This document shows, piece after piece, positions 34,945 through 46,845 of a stretch of 64,000 bases of DNA (the first letter of the stretch is position 1; each line of letters opens with the position of its first letter). The translations under genes were made by a program, and so were the position numbers. The DNA is from Lathyrus oleraceus (lineage: Eukaryota; Streptophyta; Magnoliopsida; Fabales; Fabaceae): assembly GCF_024323335.1 (NCBI RefSeq), contig NC_066583.1, positions 412,808,031 to 412,872,030 of the forward strand. The letters run 5' to 3'. The notes beneath the pieces were generated by a model. The model was not told the DNA's origin. It did not search any database and saw nothing but the letters and a program-made list of their open reading frames with translations.

Positions 34945-37108
34945 CCTTTGCCAGTTTAAATCTAGGCCATTGGTTTGAGTTTCCAGATCTAATCAGGTCC
35001 ATTCAATGTTATGACTTTTTTAATTCAATGTGTTTCTCAGTTGACTAGAGACCATGGTAAGTGCGCGCATGAGGATCCTTGGATGTGCCACCTCATTTAA
35101 TGAGGTTGATCCAACGCGCCAGATCTTTTTCCATTTTCTGAATTTCTTCTTATTCTCTTTTATTTCCTTTTATTTCAAAAATTCATATCTCTTTCATTTT
35201 AATTCCAAAAAATATGGGACCAATTACATTATTTCCCTTTTTAATTCTAGTTTCTAAAAATGATTTTTAATATTTTTTATTTTGTCATTTGATATTTTTT
35301 GTGAATTTTCTCTTTTCTGGTTATTTTTAATCCATTTTAAATAGTTTCCAATATTCAAAAAATGCAAAAATATTTTTCTTAACCTCTTTGAATGATGATG
35401 AATCTATGAAAAATATTCTCATAAATTTATTAATTGATTTGAGATTTATTTGAGATTTTAGTTCAATTAGGTTATTTTTTATTTATTTTTAATTGTTTAA
35501 AAATAGTTACTGGTTTCTAAAAATGCTGGCAAAAAAAATCAAACTTTGTTTGACCTTGTTGAACTTAGGATGATCCATTTGGACTTTTCAAAGTTGATTT
35601 GAAATGGATTTGAAGTTTGACCTTTAATTGTTTATTTTAATTCAAGTATTATTTTAATTTTCAAAAATACCAAAAATATTTTATTTGTTTCTTTACTTCT
35701 AAACTTCATCTTACTTCTGTTTACCATTGATTGACTTTGATTCTATTCATGTTTGATCAATGTGTGTTGGATATATCATTTGAATTTCAATTCATGTATA
35801 TTCTTATTCATCTTCTTCTTTATCTTTTTCTTTTTCTTCAATGAGTTAAAGATTGGTGGTTAGCCTTGACATATAGAAGGCTTAACCTTCCTTGATTCAA
35901 ATCTAATTCATATTGATCAAAGATCAAGTGAATGGCTTTGCATTAAGAATAGGTTGCTTCTTGGTCAAGAAAAAAACCTAAATCAATACAAGATCATTCT
36001 TATTTTCTTTTGGCATGGCAAGTTGTAGAAGCTTGGCTTACTAGTCAAGGTCTCTAGCTTGGCCTATATTTTTATTGACCGGTGTAGCGGTGTATTCGTC
36101 GCTATATGATTTATTGACTAAACCATAAGCAAAGCATACAATGAATTCGAGTCGCCACCGCACTTTTATTTATCCAAAGGACTGGCTAAAAAGCGAACAA
36201 AAGCCTAAGAAGTTTTACGCGTAGAAAACTAAATAAAAGATCAGAGAATTTGGGTAAGGGGTAAATTACGCAATGGGAAGGTGTTAGGCACCCACTACGT
36301 CCTAGGTACTCCTAGGGAGCCCTTTTCACACTTGTTGTATAAAATTGTTATTTGTTATGAAATATTTATTGTGCAAACATGAATGGGATGATGAGAAAAG
36401 AATATACAATTTTATTATTTTTGTGTTCGAACGGATGAACCCGTTGCCTACGTACCTTCCATCAAAGGTAAGGATCAAAACGCCGTAGTTCGGCTAAAAG
36501 ATTTCCAAAAGTTAGTGGATTCAATTTTAAACACAAGCCCTAAGGTCTTACGTTATCCACGGGAGAAAACTCAACCTTATACAAACAAGAAGTCCACCAT
36601 GTGAGAACAGCTTCAACTTGCTAGTGAGGGGTTAACCCTATAATAAACAAGGAAGACTTACAATTTAATCAACTAAGGACAAATAGGTGAGATTCACATC
36701 AACCAACTAGGATAAGTCAAACCTATGGCTAATGTATGAAAACTTAGCAAGAATGGACAAAAGCCACAAAACAATTGAATGGGTGAAGTTAATTGATTAT
36801 GAGTATTCACAAAAGGAGGGTCAAAGTATGATTAAGATTGATTCAAAAGAAGTACTATGAAATGGAGTTTGAAAAAAGTCAAGGACTTGGGGTCCAGGTT
36901 TTTTAATTTCAAAGCATGAAGATGTTTGCACAATATTTATCTCAAGTTTTGAAAGTAATGTGTGAAAAGGTTTAGGGCAAAATGGATGAATGGATGAAGA
37001 TGGAGTGTAAAACTTCCTAGAAGGTTCACCTCTTGAAATCATATAGAAGATGACTCAAGTGCGTCCGTTGGAATAAGCAATAAGCAATAACAAAGTAAGC
37101 AAACAAAT

Positions 37109-37310
37109 GATACCGGATGCCACTCGATGGTCTTACTCCAATCTCACAAACAAAAGCGGATACCGGATACCAATAGATGGATTTACACCAATCTCCTAAA
37201 CAAATAAACAAGGATATCGGAAGCCAATAGATGGACTTATTCCAATCTCCTAAAACAAAACGAAACTTGGATACCGGATGCCAATCTGTCTGGGCTTATA
37301 CCAATATCCA
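37109..37310 (-). repeat. Tandem array in the R8 LTR, four units
   Basis: Four units begin GATACCGGATGCC or GATATCGGAAGCC at roughly 50-58 bp spacing, then degrade. They are homologous to the arrays of R4 and R5 but more diverged between units. Confidence 0.8.
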
Positions 37311-39538
37311 ACATATGATCATAGGAAAGCAAATGCCAACTTGCAGGGACTTACAATTGCATCCTCACATAAATCAAACAAATGCATCAAGCAAAGAGAT
37401 GATGAGTGGCCAATGAAATGGTCTTATACTCACTTCCATATCATAGGAACAATGGCCAATGAATGGTCTTACAATTGTCCTCAATGGGCAAACAACAAAG
37501 ATATGTCACAGAGACAAATGAAATGATCATGCACTAATGAGTAATTGATGATGATAAATGCACAAAGTATGCAAGCAGACATGTGTATATGAGGTAAGCA
37601 ATCAATCAATTAAAGTCATTCAGCACACACTATAACCAAACAATCAGGCTCACACAAAGGGTTAGGCATTGAAGCCAACTGGAAAAGGGTTAATGGTGCT
37701 CTTAACCTTGCCATTGAGGGGCTAAGGTGAAGCAGATGAAAAGATATGAGGGGTGTGCCTCATTGCTCTTATCCCTGGTCTGGGAGAGCTTTGAATATCA
37801 GAAGATGTGGGAGTTCAGAAAGAAGGAACTCTCTCCACAAGTTAGACTTGATAAATCTTGGGTTTTTACTCACGATGCATCAACACAAGTAGTGTGAGCA
37901 AGGTGAGTGACTCACAGAATAGTAGGAGATAGGTTACATATCTCTTGGATTCTACCAATTGCCTTATTTAAAGGACTTTTCCTGCTTGGGACAAATGTAA
38001 ACACACACAAGCATTGCCTCTTAAGGAGGACTTCAGACAGTTGCCTGGCCAAGTAACAGGCCAGGTCTTCCAGACTACATGGAGATAAGAAGTTATACCT
38101 CAATGCAAATTGCTATTAAGCAAAGCAAAGCAAGTTCTTAAAGAACTATAAGCAACTAAAGGTACCTGAAACCAGTCAGACAACATCAGTATACAATTCA
38201 AAGTTAAATCAAAATGAGATAGAGATCAACAGTCAACACAATCAGTTAAATATGCAATGCACAAAGCTCAAAGCATGTGAGCCAAGCAACCTACAAAACA
38301 AACAAGTTAGTTCATGATAATCAATCAAGCTCATTCAATCTGTAATGATCTCTTTGAAACATTTGTTGCTTAACCTGAAACAACAAACTTAAACATGAGC
38401 AACATGACCACTAGGGCAAGCCTAGGGTCAAAAAGAGATAAGAAAACCAAAACAGCAAGTGACAAGTGTCCAAAATCAAGTTCAAACAATCAAAAAACAA
38501 ACTCAATTGGTTTCATGTTCATATCAATCATCATCATTATTTCATAAGCAAATTAGGTCAAAGCATGGCATATAGAAGTTCAAAGAAGTCAACAGAATGA
38601 TTCAACTCAAAACCAATCACAAACATTTCAAACAATTCTCAAATAATTCATGATCAAACATCATCCGTAACATGATAAGCATACCAAATTTCAGCTCATT
38701 TGGATCAAGGGAAGTAGGTCAATGAAAATCAGAAAGGCAAGGCAAGTTCAAGCATGCTCAAAGAAGTCAACCAAACATGCACCAACTTCAATAAATCATA
38801 AAACAGTGGCAACATATGAGAAATGAATGGGATCAAAACCATGACAAACTTTAAGATGTCTACAAATCACATGTCAAATTTCAAGTTCATCCAATAATGC
38901 ATGAGAATTTCACAAATCATATGAGAACATGTGTCACAAAAAGTCAACAATTGACCAAACAGGGGAGAAAATTCCAATCAAATAGGAAATGCCATCAATA
39001 ATTCCAGAAAAAAAATTCACATGTATTCTCAACATCCACAAGTATGTTTATGCAAAAATTCAGACCAACTTGAGTTGAATAAGCATGGTAATTAAAATCA
39101 AGAAGTTGGACATGAATGGTGTGACACAAATTGTCACACCCCTATTCAAAAAATCATATCTCCACAACAAGCAATGATAAATTCACAAACTCTACACCAA
39201 AATCACCATGAACATGTCTAGTTTAAGCACAAAATTTTGGGAAGCATTGGATAATGTATCATCATTTCACAATCAATTTGGCAAGACATACATAAAATGG
39301 ACAACATGAACAAACCCTAGCATATTTTAAAATCCTCACATGCAAAAAATCTGGAATAATTATCATAAAAAACTAGAGATCAAGAGGAGCAATCCACAAA
39401 AAATCCCATCAAAATTGGATTAAAATTGAAGCACTTATGATTTTTCTAAGTTGGTCATGTAAAATGAAATAAATATTGAAAAGAGAAAATGATTTAAATG
39501 AATTTAAAACCGGAAATGGCGTTTTGGTAATATTTGGA

Positions 39539-39573
39539 CTCACTAAGTGAAACGCTGCGTTTCACTTAGTGAG
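39539..39573. repeat. Perfect hairpin with 17-bp arms in the R8 LTR
   Basis: The arms CTCACTAAGTGAAACGC (39539-39555) and GCGTTTCACTTAGTGAG (39557-39573) are perfectly complementary around a single base. It is related to the R3 hairpin at 12314-12347. Confidence 0.9.
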
Positions 39574-40342
39574 ATGGCGTGCAGTGATACGCTCATGGCA
39601 ATGCAACAGTATCCTTCATGCAAAAAATAAAACAACAGCAACCAAACACGTTCTGGGCTTAAGCAATTAGGGTTTTGTGCTTAGTGTTCATCATCATCAT
39701 CAATCGTGATGAATTTTTTTTCCAGAATTTGGACACAAGCATACCATTCGAATCAGCTAAACATGTACATCACAAATCCAACCATAATTTTCTCTAACTC
39801 ATGCTAACAAAAGAGAACTAAGCAAAAACAATATTCACATATGAAACTTCATGACAACATAACTCTCAAAATACTCAACCATTTGCCACGATTTAAAGCT
39901 CAATGTAATCAGCATGGAAAGACCTTCATAAAGCATAGCATGATTTTAAGAATGGTGTGATTCGAGATTTTACCAGATTTGCAGAACAGTGATGATTCTT
40001 GGTTTTTTGGTCGTGTTATGTTGAAACAGAAGCTTAATGATGCTCCAAGAGATGAATGGACAAGGAGTTTTAGCTCAACAATGTTGGATTATGCTCAAAT
40101 CGAAAACTGCCATGGAAAAAGCTCAGTAGAACAGTGTTGCTTTTCTTGCTTACAGTTGTGATTTGAGGCTTGCAAATGCTTCAAAGATGTTGGTATATGA
40201 TGGCACAAACAACCCAAGCTCGAGCTCTTTGAAGATTTCAGCAAAAAAGTTCAAATGAAGAAAATGAGTGTTTGAGAGAGAATGAGATTTTTTGATCTGG
40301 TTTGGTGAAGTGTGCTAGGGTTTCCTCAGCAGAAAATGCAGC

Positions 40343-40350
40343 ATATATAC
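40343..40350 (-). promoter_or_regulatory. R8 LTR candidate TATA box
   Basis: The minus strand reads GTATATATGC about 1150 bases into the LTR, a similar distance to the R4 box from its LTR start. Confidence 0.5.
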
Positions 40351-41498
40351 TCTGCTTTATGTTGCTAAGTTTGGTTAAGGAAGTGTTAATCCAATTTAGC
40401 TCAAAATGACATGTTTTTGGCAATTAGTGAAATTAAACCAAAATTGCATGGGCATGGCTACAGTTGTGAAAATGGGCTTTAAGCATACCCAAAATGTCAT
40501 TTCTGAACATTTTCAATTGGTAGAATGTGTAGCAAATGGCTATTTTGAAAGTCAACTTTTTTACCTTTCCTTTTTAATTCAAGTCAACTAAAAAAATGCC
40601 ATTTTGATTGGTTGAGTTTTGGTGAATTGTGATGAAGGATTTGGATAGAGCACATCAAATATGACTTGTAGCAAAAAACCTCACTCAATTTGGCCAAATG
40701 GTTTGGAAGATATGCCACTTTGAAGTTCAAAATTTTTTGAGAATGATTTGATCATAACTTGCCAACCATAAATGAGAAATGAGTGTTCTTGGACTTTTTG
40801 GAAATGGGAGAACAAGATATTCAACTTTCATGTTGGGAAAAAATTCATTTGAAGCTTGTATGATGATGTAACTTTGAGGAGAAGAAGTTTCCATTTTTGG
40901 CAAATTCCAATTACAGGTCAACTTTCTATTTTTGGAAATATCTTGTCTGACTTCAAATTCTTCACTGTGGATGTTTGACATGTTATATGAGGCTTGTATG
41001 GACATGAATGAGACCTCTCAAACCAATTCCCACCATCAAATCACTGATTAAATGCACAGTTGACCAAGGTTGACTTCAGTTGACTTTACTAGGGTTTTGC
41101 TTGACTGAACCATGTTCTCATGAATTCCAAGCCCCTACCACTTGATATCTTGATCCAAAATGATTTCACAACTCATATGAACTCTTGATGAATAATCATG
41201 GTGCCCAAATTCTTCAAGAATGGCCACCATCTATCTGAATGAATGATTTTGACTGTTTGACCTAGTTTGCTTCAGCTGCAAGTAACATGGTTAGATGAAA
41301 ATATTTTTGTACTTTTGGTTAGTAAACAAATGAAAAGCAATGATATACAAATGCAAAACATGCTTGGTGATCAAGAACCATACTCACAAGATAACCCACC
41401 CACTAGGAGGGAAACAAAGGTATGCAATGATCCTTGAGGCCATGATATGATATGATATAGGTCATGAGGGATCTTAGGGCCAAAATTGGGGTCTTACA

Positions 41499-41511
41499 GA
41501 TGCCCCTATTT
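41499..41511 (-). other. R8 polypurine tract
   Basis: The minus strand reads AAATAGGGGCATC immediately before the LTR start. It is identical to the R4 tract. Confidence 0.85.
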
Positions 41512-44500
41512 AAGGTCATTCTAGCCGGAGAAGTGAAGTTTAGAAATCTTCATCTCGACGCGGTAGAATGGGCTTAAATAACAGTAATGAGACAAATTTT
41601 GGTCCCTAAGAGACCTCATGATGCAAATGTATGCATGCCAAAGACACAAATTCTGTGGGGAATATGGTTCACACAGAAGAAAAGACAATCCATCGGAGTA
41701 ATACACTCACCAGGAACAGAGACTCTAACAAAACTCTTGTTGGGGATAAACAAAACTGACACAGCGTGAACAAGACACGACTCTGATTAGGGAAACAGAA
41801 ATCAGACTGGAGGCCTCACTGGGGAGTGAAGGACTCACACTGGGGAAAAGAAAATTCCAATAGGAGAATAAATCCATTGGAGAGACACAAGCTGACTCCT
41901 GGGAAGAAGCAAAAGGAAATTCCACTGAGGAAGCACCAAAGAATGAGGTGTTACCGGTATAAGGGTAACAAGCTCAGGAAGAATGAATATTCTAAGACCG
42001 GTATAAGGGTGAGAGATATCAATCAACCAAACATCTGAGAAAGACCTGAAAAAGGTACATAAACTCAGGAAAATCTGACTCCACAAGGGACCGAGGTCAT
42101 AATAGGGAGCAGAAAGGAAGGAACACCAAGGATACCGGGTTGTAGGTATGTAACAGGTGACCGACCAAAGACGTGAATTGGTGTGTGTTCCAAAACACTC
42201 ATCATCCTGAAGAGAGCGAAAGCAAACTTGTTTATAGGATGGATATTTGATTCTATAAAGAATGCAAATCTTACTCAGTTGGGGAAACAAACAAAGTGTT
42301 CGACAAAAGAGTGCATGAGATATATTATCTATAGCCGTCAAAACGTAGATAATGTACTCGCATGGAAAATTATCCTGAACCGGGTTGTAGGTTGTTTATA
42401 GGATAAGATCCGAAATCGTGAATTGGTTTGTGTTCCAAAACACTCATCATCCTGAAGAAAGCTAGAACAACAGACTTGTTTATAGGACGGACGTTCGATT
42501 CCACAAGGAATACGAAACTTACTCGACTGGGGAAGATCCACAAAGGACTCCAACCAAAGAGCGCATGAGACATATTGTTCATTACCGGCAAACCGTGAAT
42601 AATATACTCGAAAGGAAGAGACACCAGAGATACCGAAGTATATAATAGGTGACTAACCAAAAAGAGAGACAATCGATACCAAGCATACGAGTAAACGAAA
42701 GACAATCTCAAAGGATAAATTGCAAGCATCCGGCAATTATCCGACAACAAAGAAATATTCGATTCCGCAAAGGGAAAAAGCGAATCTTACTCGACCAGGG
42801 AAACACGAAAGGCTTCGACTGAAGAGTACATGATATATATTATTCATAGCCGTCAAAACGTGAATAATAACCTCGCCTGGAAGATTATCCTTAATCGGGT
42901 TGTAGGTTGTTTATAGGATAAAATCCGAAATGAAAGGCATCGGGATACCAAACTAGGTATATAATGATGAACAATCAAAGGGAGCAACAGACATTACCAA
43001 CAAGAGGGTAAATGAAAGAAGGCTCGCCGGGAATGCATTGATGAAAATCAATGATCCGGGGAACACAATCACTGACAAAAGGTGAAAGGACCCGCTGGGG
43101 ATAAAATTGCTAGCATACGGCAATTATCCACAAAAGACTTGCTAGGGATATAAGTGCTCATCTGAGCAACTTATCCAAGCGAAAGGAAGATCAACATCAA
43201 GTATTGAATGAAGATAACCACAAAGAGGGGATTGTCATCGGTTGGGATGAACAACAAAATTAACTCTGCAAGTGGAGAAAACAGGGTTTATGACTACCGG
43301 TTCGTAGGTAGAAAAACCGCAAAGATAGGACATACGACTGCTGGTTTGTAGGCAGAGGGCCAAACTCTGGTGGGGATAACCACAAAATTAGGGTTTACAT
43401 CTACCGAATACGGGGTAGAAAACCAACAACTCCGCGTGGGGATAGAACAAATCGCAAATCCGCACGGGAAACCAAAATAGGGCTTATAACAAACCACAAA
43501 CTGCCGGAGAGCAGGAAAATAGGATTTACAACTACCGACTGTTAGGTAGAAAACCAAAACTACTCCGCTGGGGAACAACCCACTGGGAAGCACAAGACTT
43601 TTGACAAATAGCCAGTTCGGGAATAATCCGAAAAGACAGACTGAATCAAGACATGTCCTAATGAGGATGTAACTCAAATAGGAAAATCCATCCCAATATA
43701 TGTGTTGGGAGGAAACGGAAGAAACCGTCATCCAGGAGGATATATCTCAGTGGGGAACTGCAGAAGGAAAGACAACAAACACTTTCTGCTTACGGGGCTG
43801 ACTCTATATGGAGAGATTTAGACACCCGACATCTGCTAGGGGAGATCTATTAGGGATCTGCATCACCCGTTGCAGGAGATACAACAATCAAAAGATATAT
43901 GGCAAACAATGCAACATGAATATCTGAATGTTTATGAATATGCATGAATATGCATGATTTTATGTTTAATGAATGCTGACAAAACAGACAATTCTAACAC
44001 AAACAGGTCCAGGAATCAAACGCCCGGTATTATACTTCCAGGGGAAAACCAACTGGAAAGCCAATCTGCTGGAGATCTATATGCTGAGAAACAAAGATCT
44101 GCGGGTACTGCTGAGGAAGCAGAGAATCAGAGATATCAGGAAACCAAATCTCCGAGTGACGGATCAGCAAACAAACAGATCAGGGCACAGAAAGTCACAA
44201 CAGGCAAAACAGCTACCAAGACGAATCTGTTGGAGAACAAGAGAAAACCCAAGATATCTGCAGGGGATCCCAGTGTCAATTGAGAAACAAAAGATGCATT
44301 GCACAAGCACGAACTGCTGTAGAAGCAACTCCACATAACTCCGCTGGGGAACAACCCACTGAGGGAGAATGTACCACACAAGTAGATTCTGCAACAAGCC
44401 ACTCTACTTGGGGAGAATACACATAGCCAATTGATCACAACAAGTAGATTCTGCAATAGGAGCCACTCTACTGGGGATCACAAGCAGTCAGGAAATCAAT

Positions 44501-45705
44501 CCGTTCTCTGAATGCTAGAGCCATCATCCGACCATACTGGGGATTGAAGGAGTATTCAACAGGCGAAACTGCCACAACAAACATTTTGCAGACTATGCTG
44601 AGGAAAAGATGGTTGAAATACTGGGATGTCAACCCAATCAACCACTGAATAAGAAAATAAATCCTGCTCTGTTGAGGAGAACAAACACTCTGATAGAGAG
44701 ACAGCAACAACTCTTCAGACGACTTCGCCGGGGAAAAGGTAAAGTACCGGGTATCAAACCACCGACTTACCGAGTCTTTTAAAAGGAAAACGACCGTGCT
44801 GAGGAAACAGACAACTCTGCTGGCACCCGCACTGGGGAGAGTGACAACAACTCTGCTTGCGAATGTGCTGAGGAGACAAATAAAGTCTGGGGATGTCGAC
44901 CCACTGGAGAAAGTGACGGGGCGCCAGGATGACAAACCAATCAACCGCTGAAACTCACAAGGGAACATCCATGCTAGGGAAGATTGCTGCTGGAGAAAAC
45001 GAAGTCTTCAACAACACTCTGCTTGCGACTATACTGGGGAACAACCCCAACAAAGATCTGAAGAAAGAAGATACAACCAAACCAGGAATATGAACAAATG
45101 TCTTGCCTGTTGGAAATCATGCCACCCTCGGGAGAGCACTGAGATATTCTTGAGTATCCTTTCAATATTGTGAATGTTCACTTCGTTTAAAACAATATTT
45201 TTGAAAAATTTATTTGTTTAAAACAATGACATTTTATCAATTTAAAACATGCAAAACATTTGTTGAATTGAAACAAATAAGAGTGCAAATAATTGGATAA
45301 AAAGCTCAAATTGATTTGATGGAATGGTAGCCTGCAAATGGCAAGACTCCATAGATCTGTACAAATTTGAAATCAGTGATATATATTGGAAGAGGGCTTC
45401 ATTGAACATAATGATCCTTTCTCTACCAATTTGAATCTCGATGTATTCGAAGCTTCAGTTTGACGACGAATCGAGAATCTTTTGACGAGATGACAGCTGT
45501 GGAACAGAAAGTCTTGTCAGGATGCAGTTACTTGCCAAATCCCTAATTTTTGCCTAGATTGCCCCGATGTGAGGTACTCAATCTAGCGGGATGCAAATAT
45601 TCTTTTTTTCAAGTCTCTAATTTTTGCCTGGATTACCCTTGCGGGTTCTCCACCGAGACGCTCATTTTTGCCTAAGCCGCCCTTTCGGGTTTTCAACTTA
45701 GCGAG
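41512..45705 (-). repeat. R8 3' untranslated tail (4.2 kb) with covarying hairpins
   Basis: This is non-coding and homologous to the R4 tail. Two tandem large units lie at about 42115-42360 and 42366-42620. Stem-loops with an 8-base loop occur at 41950-41969 (GTTACC/GGTAAC), 42132-42149, 42994-43011, 43294-43311, 43338-43355 (CTGC/GCAG), 43401-43418 and 43532-43549. Hairpins with a 14-base loop occur at 42321-42356, 42571-42606 and 42836-42869. AATTGC-type hairpins occur at 42713-42742, 43099-43129 and, in a changed form, 43146-43176. The stretch 43900-45100 is rich in TGGGGA-type runs on the plus strand. I see no gene in it. Confidence 0.8.
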
Positions 45706-46845
45706 CTATTCTGTTTTTTTCTTTTGCATATACTTTTTTTTTAGGCAAAGTATCTCTTGACTGCATCTGAATTCAGGACGAGTGAAATCCTCCCCATCCA
45801 TTATTGTAAGCATCAAAGCACCGCCTGAAAAGGCTCTCTTAACAATATATGGACCCTCGTAGTTTGGAGTCCACTTGCCCCTGGAATCGGGCGCGAAAGA
45901 CAAAACTTTCTTGAGCACAAGGTCACCTTCTCGGAACACACGAGGCTTGACCTTCTTATCGAATGATTTCTTCATTCTCTGCTGATATAGCTGACCATGG
46001 CACATGGCAGTTAAACGCTTCTCTTCGATCAAATTCAGTTGGTCGTAACGACTCTGAATCCATTCAGCATCAGTCAACTTGGCTTCCATTAAGACTCGCA
46101 TTGATGGGATCTCCACCTCTACTGGGAGAACAGCTTCCATGCCATAAACAAGAGAGAAAGGGGTTGCCCCTGTTGAAGTGCGTACAGACGTACGATATCC
46201 ATGCAAAGCAAATGGCAGCATCTCATGCCAATCTTTGTACGTAACAGTCATCTTCTGGATAATCTTCTTGATATTCTTATTAGCAGCTTCAACAGCCCCA
46301 TTCATCTTAGGTCTGTAGGGAGAGGAATTATGGTGTGCAATCTTGAATTCAGCGCACAACTCATCCATCACCTTATTATTCAGATTAGATCCATTATCAG
46401 TAATGATCCTCTCTGGCACACCATAACGGCATATCAACTGGTTTTTGATAAACTTCACAACCACCTGCCTGGTTACATTCGCGTACGAAGCGGCTTCAAC
46501 CCATTTGGTGAAGTAATCAATTGTTACGAGGATAAACCGGTGTCCGTTGGACGCTTTTGGCTCAATCATGCCGATCATGTCGATTCCCCACATAGAGAAA
46601 GGCCATGGTGATGAAATCACATTCAGAAGTGTCGGAGGAATATGAATCTTATCCGCATAAATTTGACACTTGTGACATTTCTTCACATACTTGCAACAGT
46701 CAGACTCCATTGTCAGCCAATAGTAGCCTGCTCTCAACATCTTCTTAGCCATGGCATGTCCATTGGAATGAGTACCAAATGAACCCTCATGGACCTCAGT
46801 CATCAATAGGTTTACTTCGTGTCTATCCACGCATCTGAGCAAAAC
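45706..46845 (-). pseudogene. R8 integrase, separated from RNase H by T1
   Basis: The frame is open from the T1 junction to 45706. It carries the zinc region (HEGSFGTHS, then CCKYVKKCHKC), the catalytic core (GIDMIGM, TDNGSN, GAVEAANKN) and the C-terminal domain (GKWTPNYEGPY). It is close to R4 integrase. Near 45775 two bases present in R4 are missing, so the frame shifts and the normal KYFA end is replaced by a longer lysine-rich tail. Upstream it is cut from the rest of pol by the 8.6 kb T1 insertion. Confidence 0.9.
46841..46845. repeat. T1 target-site duplication, left copy
   Basis: AAAAC here is repeated at 55464-55468, directly outside the two LTRs. A 5-bp duplication is the normal signature of Ty3/gypsy integration. 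Confidence 0.9.

Larger units (their letters stand above)
32857..36082 (+). repeat. R7: Ogre-like LTR, 3' truncated by R8
   Basis: It starts TGTAAGACCCTAATTTTGACCC at 32857, with GATTG (32852-32856) as candidate target duplication. It has a TATA box at 34372-34379, two perfect palindromes (34816-34835, 34923-34944) and a very AT-rich tail. It stops at 36082 where the R8 LTR terminus begins. Whether this is a solo LTR or the 5' LTR of a full element cannot be told from the window. It is clearly diverged from R6. No coding sequence is supported. Confidence 0.8.
36083..41498 (-). repeat. R8 3' LTR (5416 bp, complete)
   Basis: The minus strand starts TGTAAGACCCCAATTTTGGCCC at 41498 and ends ...CACCGCTACA at 36083. 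It is homologous to the R4 LTR but more diverged and longer. It contains a TATA-like box at 40343-40350, a 17-bp-arm hairpin at 39539-39573 and a four-unit tandem array at 37109-37310. No coding region is conserved between this LTR and that of R4. Confidence 0.9.

Noticed and set aside
37000..38100. Regularly spaced repeats as a possible CRISPR array
   Set aside because: The units are adjacent tandem copies without unique spacers, in a plant retrotransposon LTR.
41521..42750. Several minus-strand open frames of 60-170 codons in the R8 3' tail, with look-alikes in R4 (17514-18143)
   Set aside because: They lie in the structured non-coding tail. Frames shift between R4 and R8, and the conserved feature is hairpin pairing, not protein sequence.
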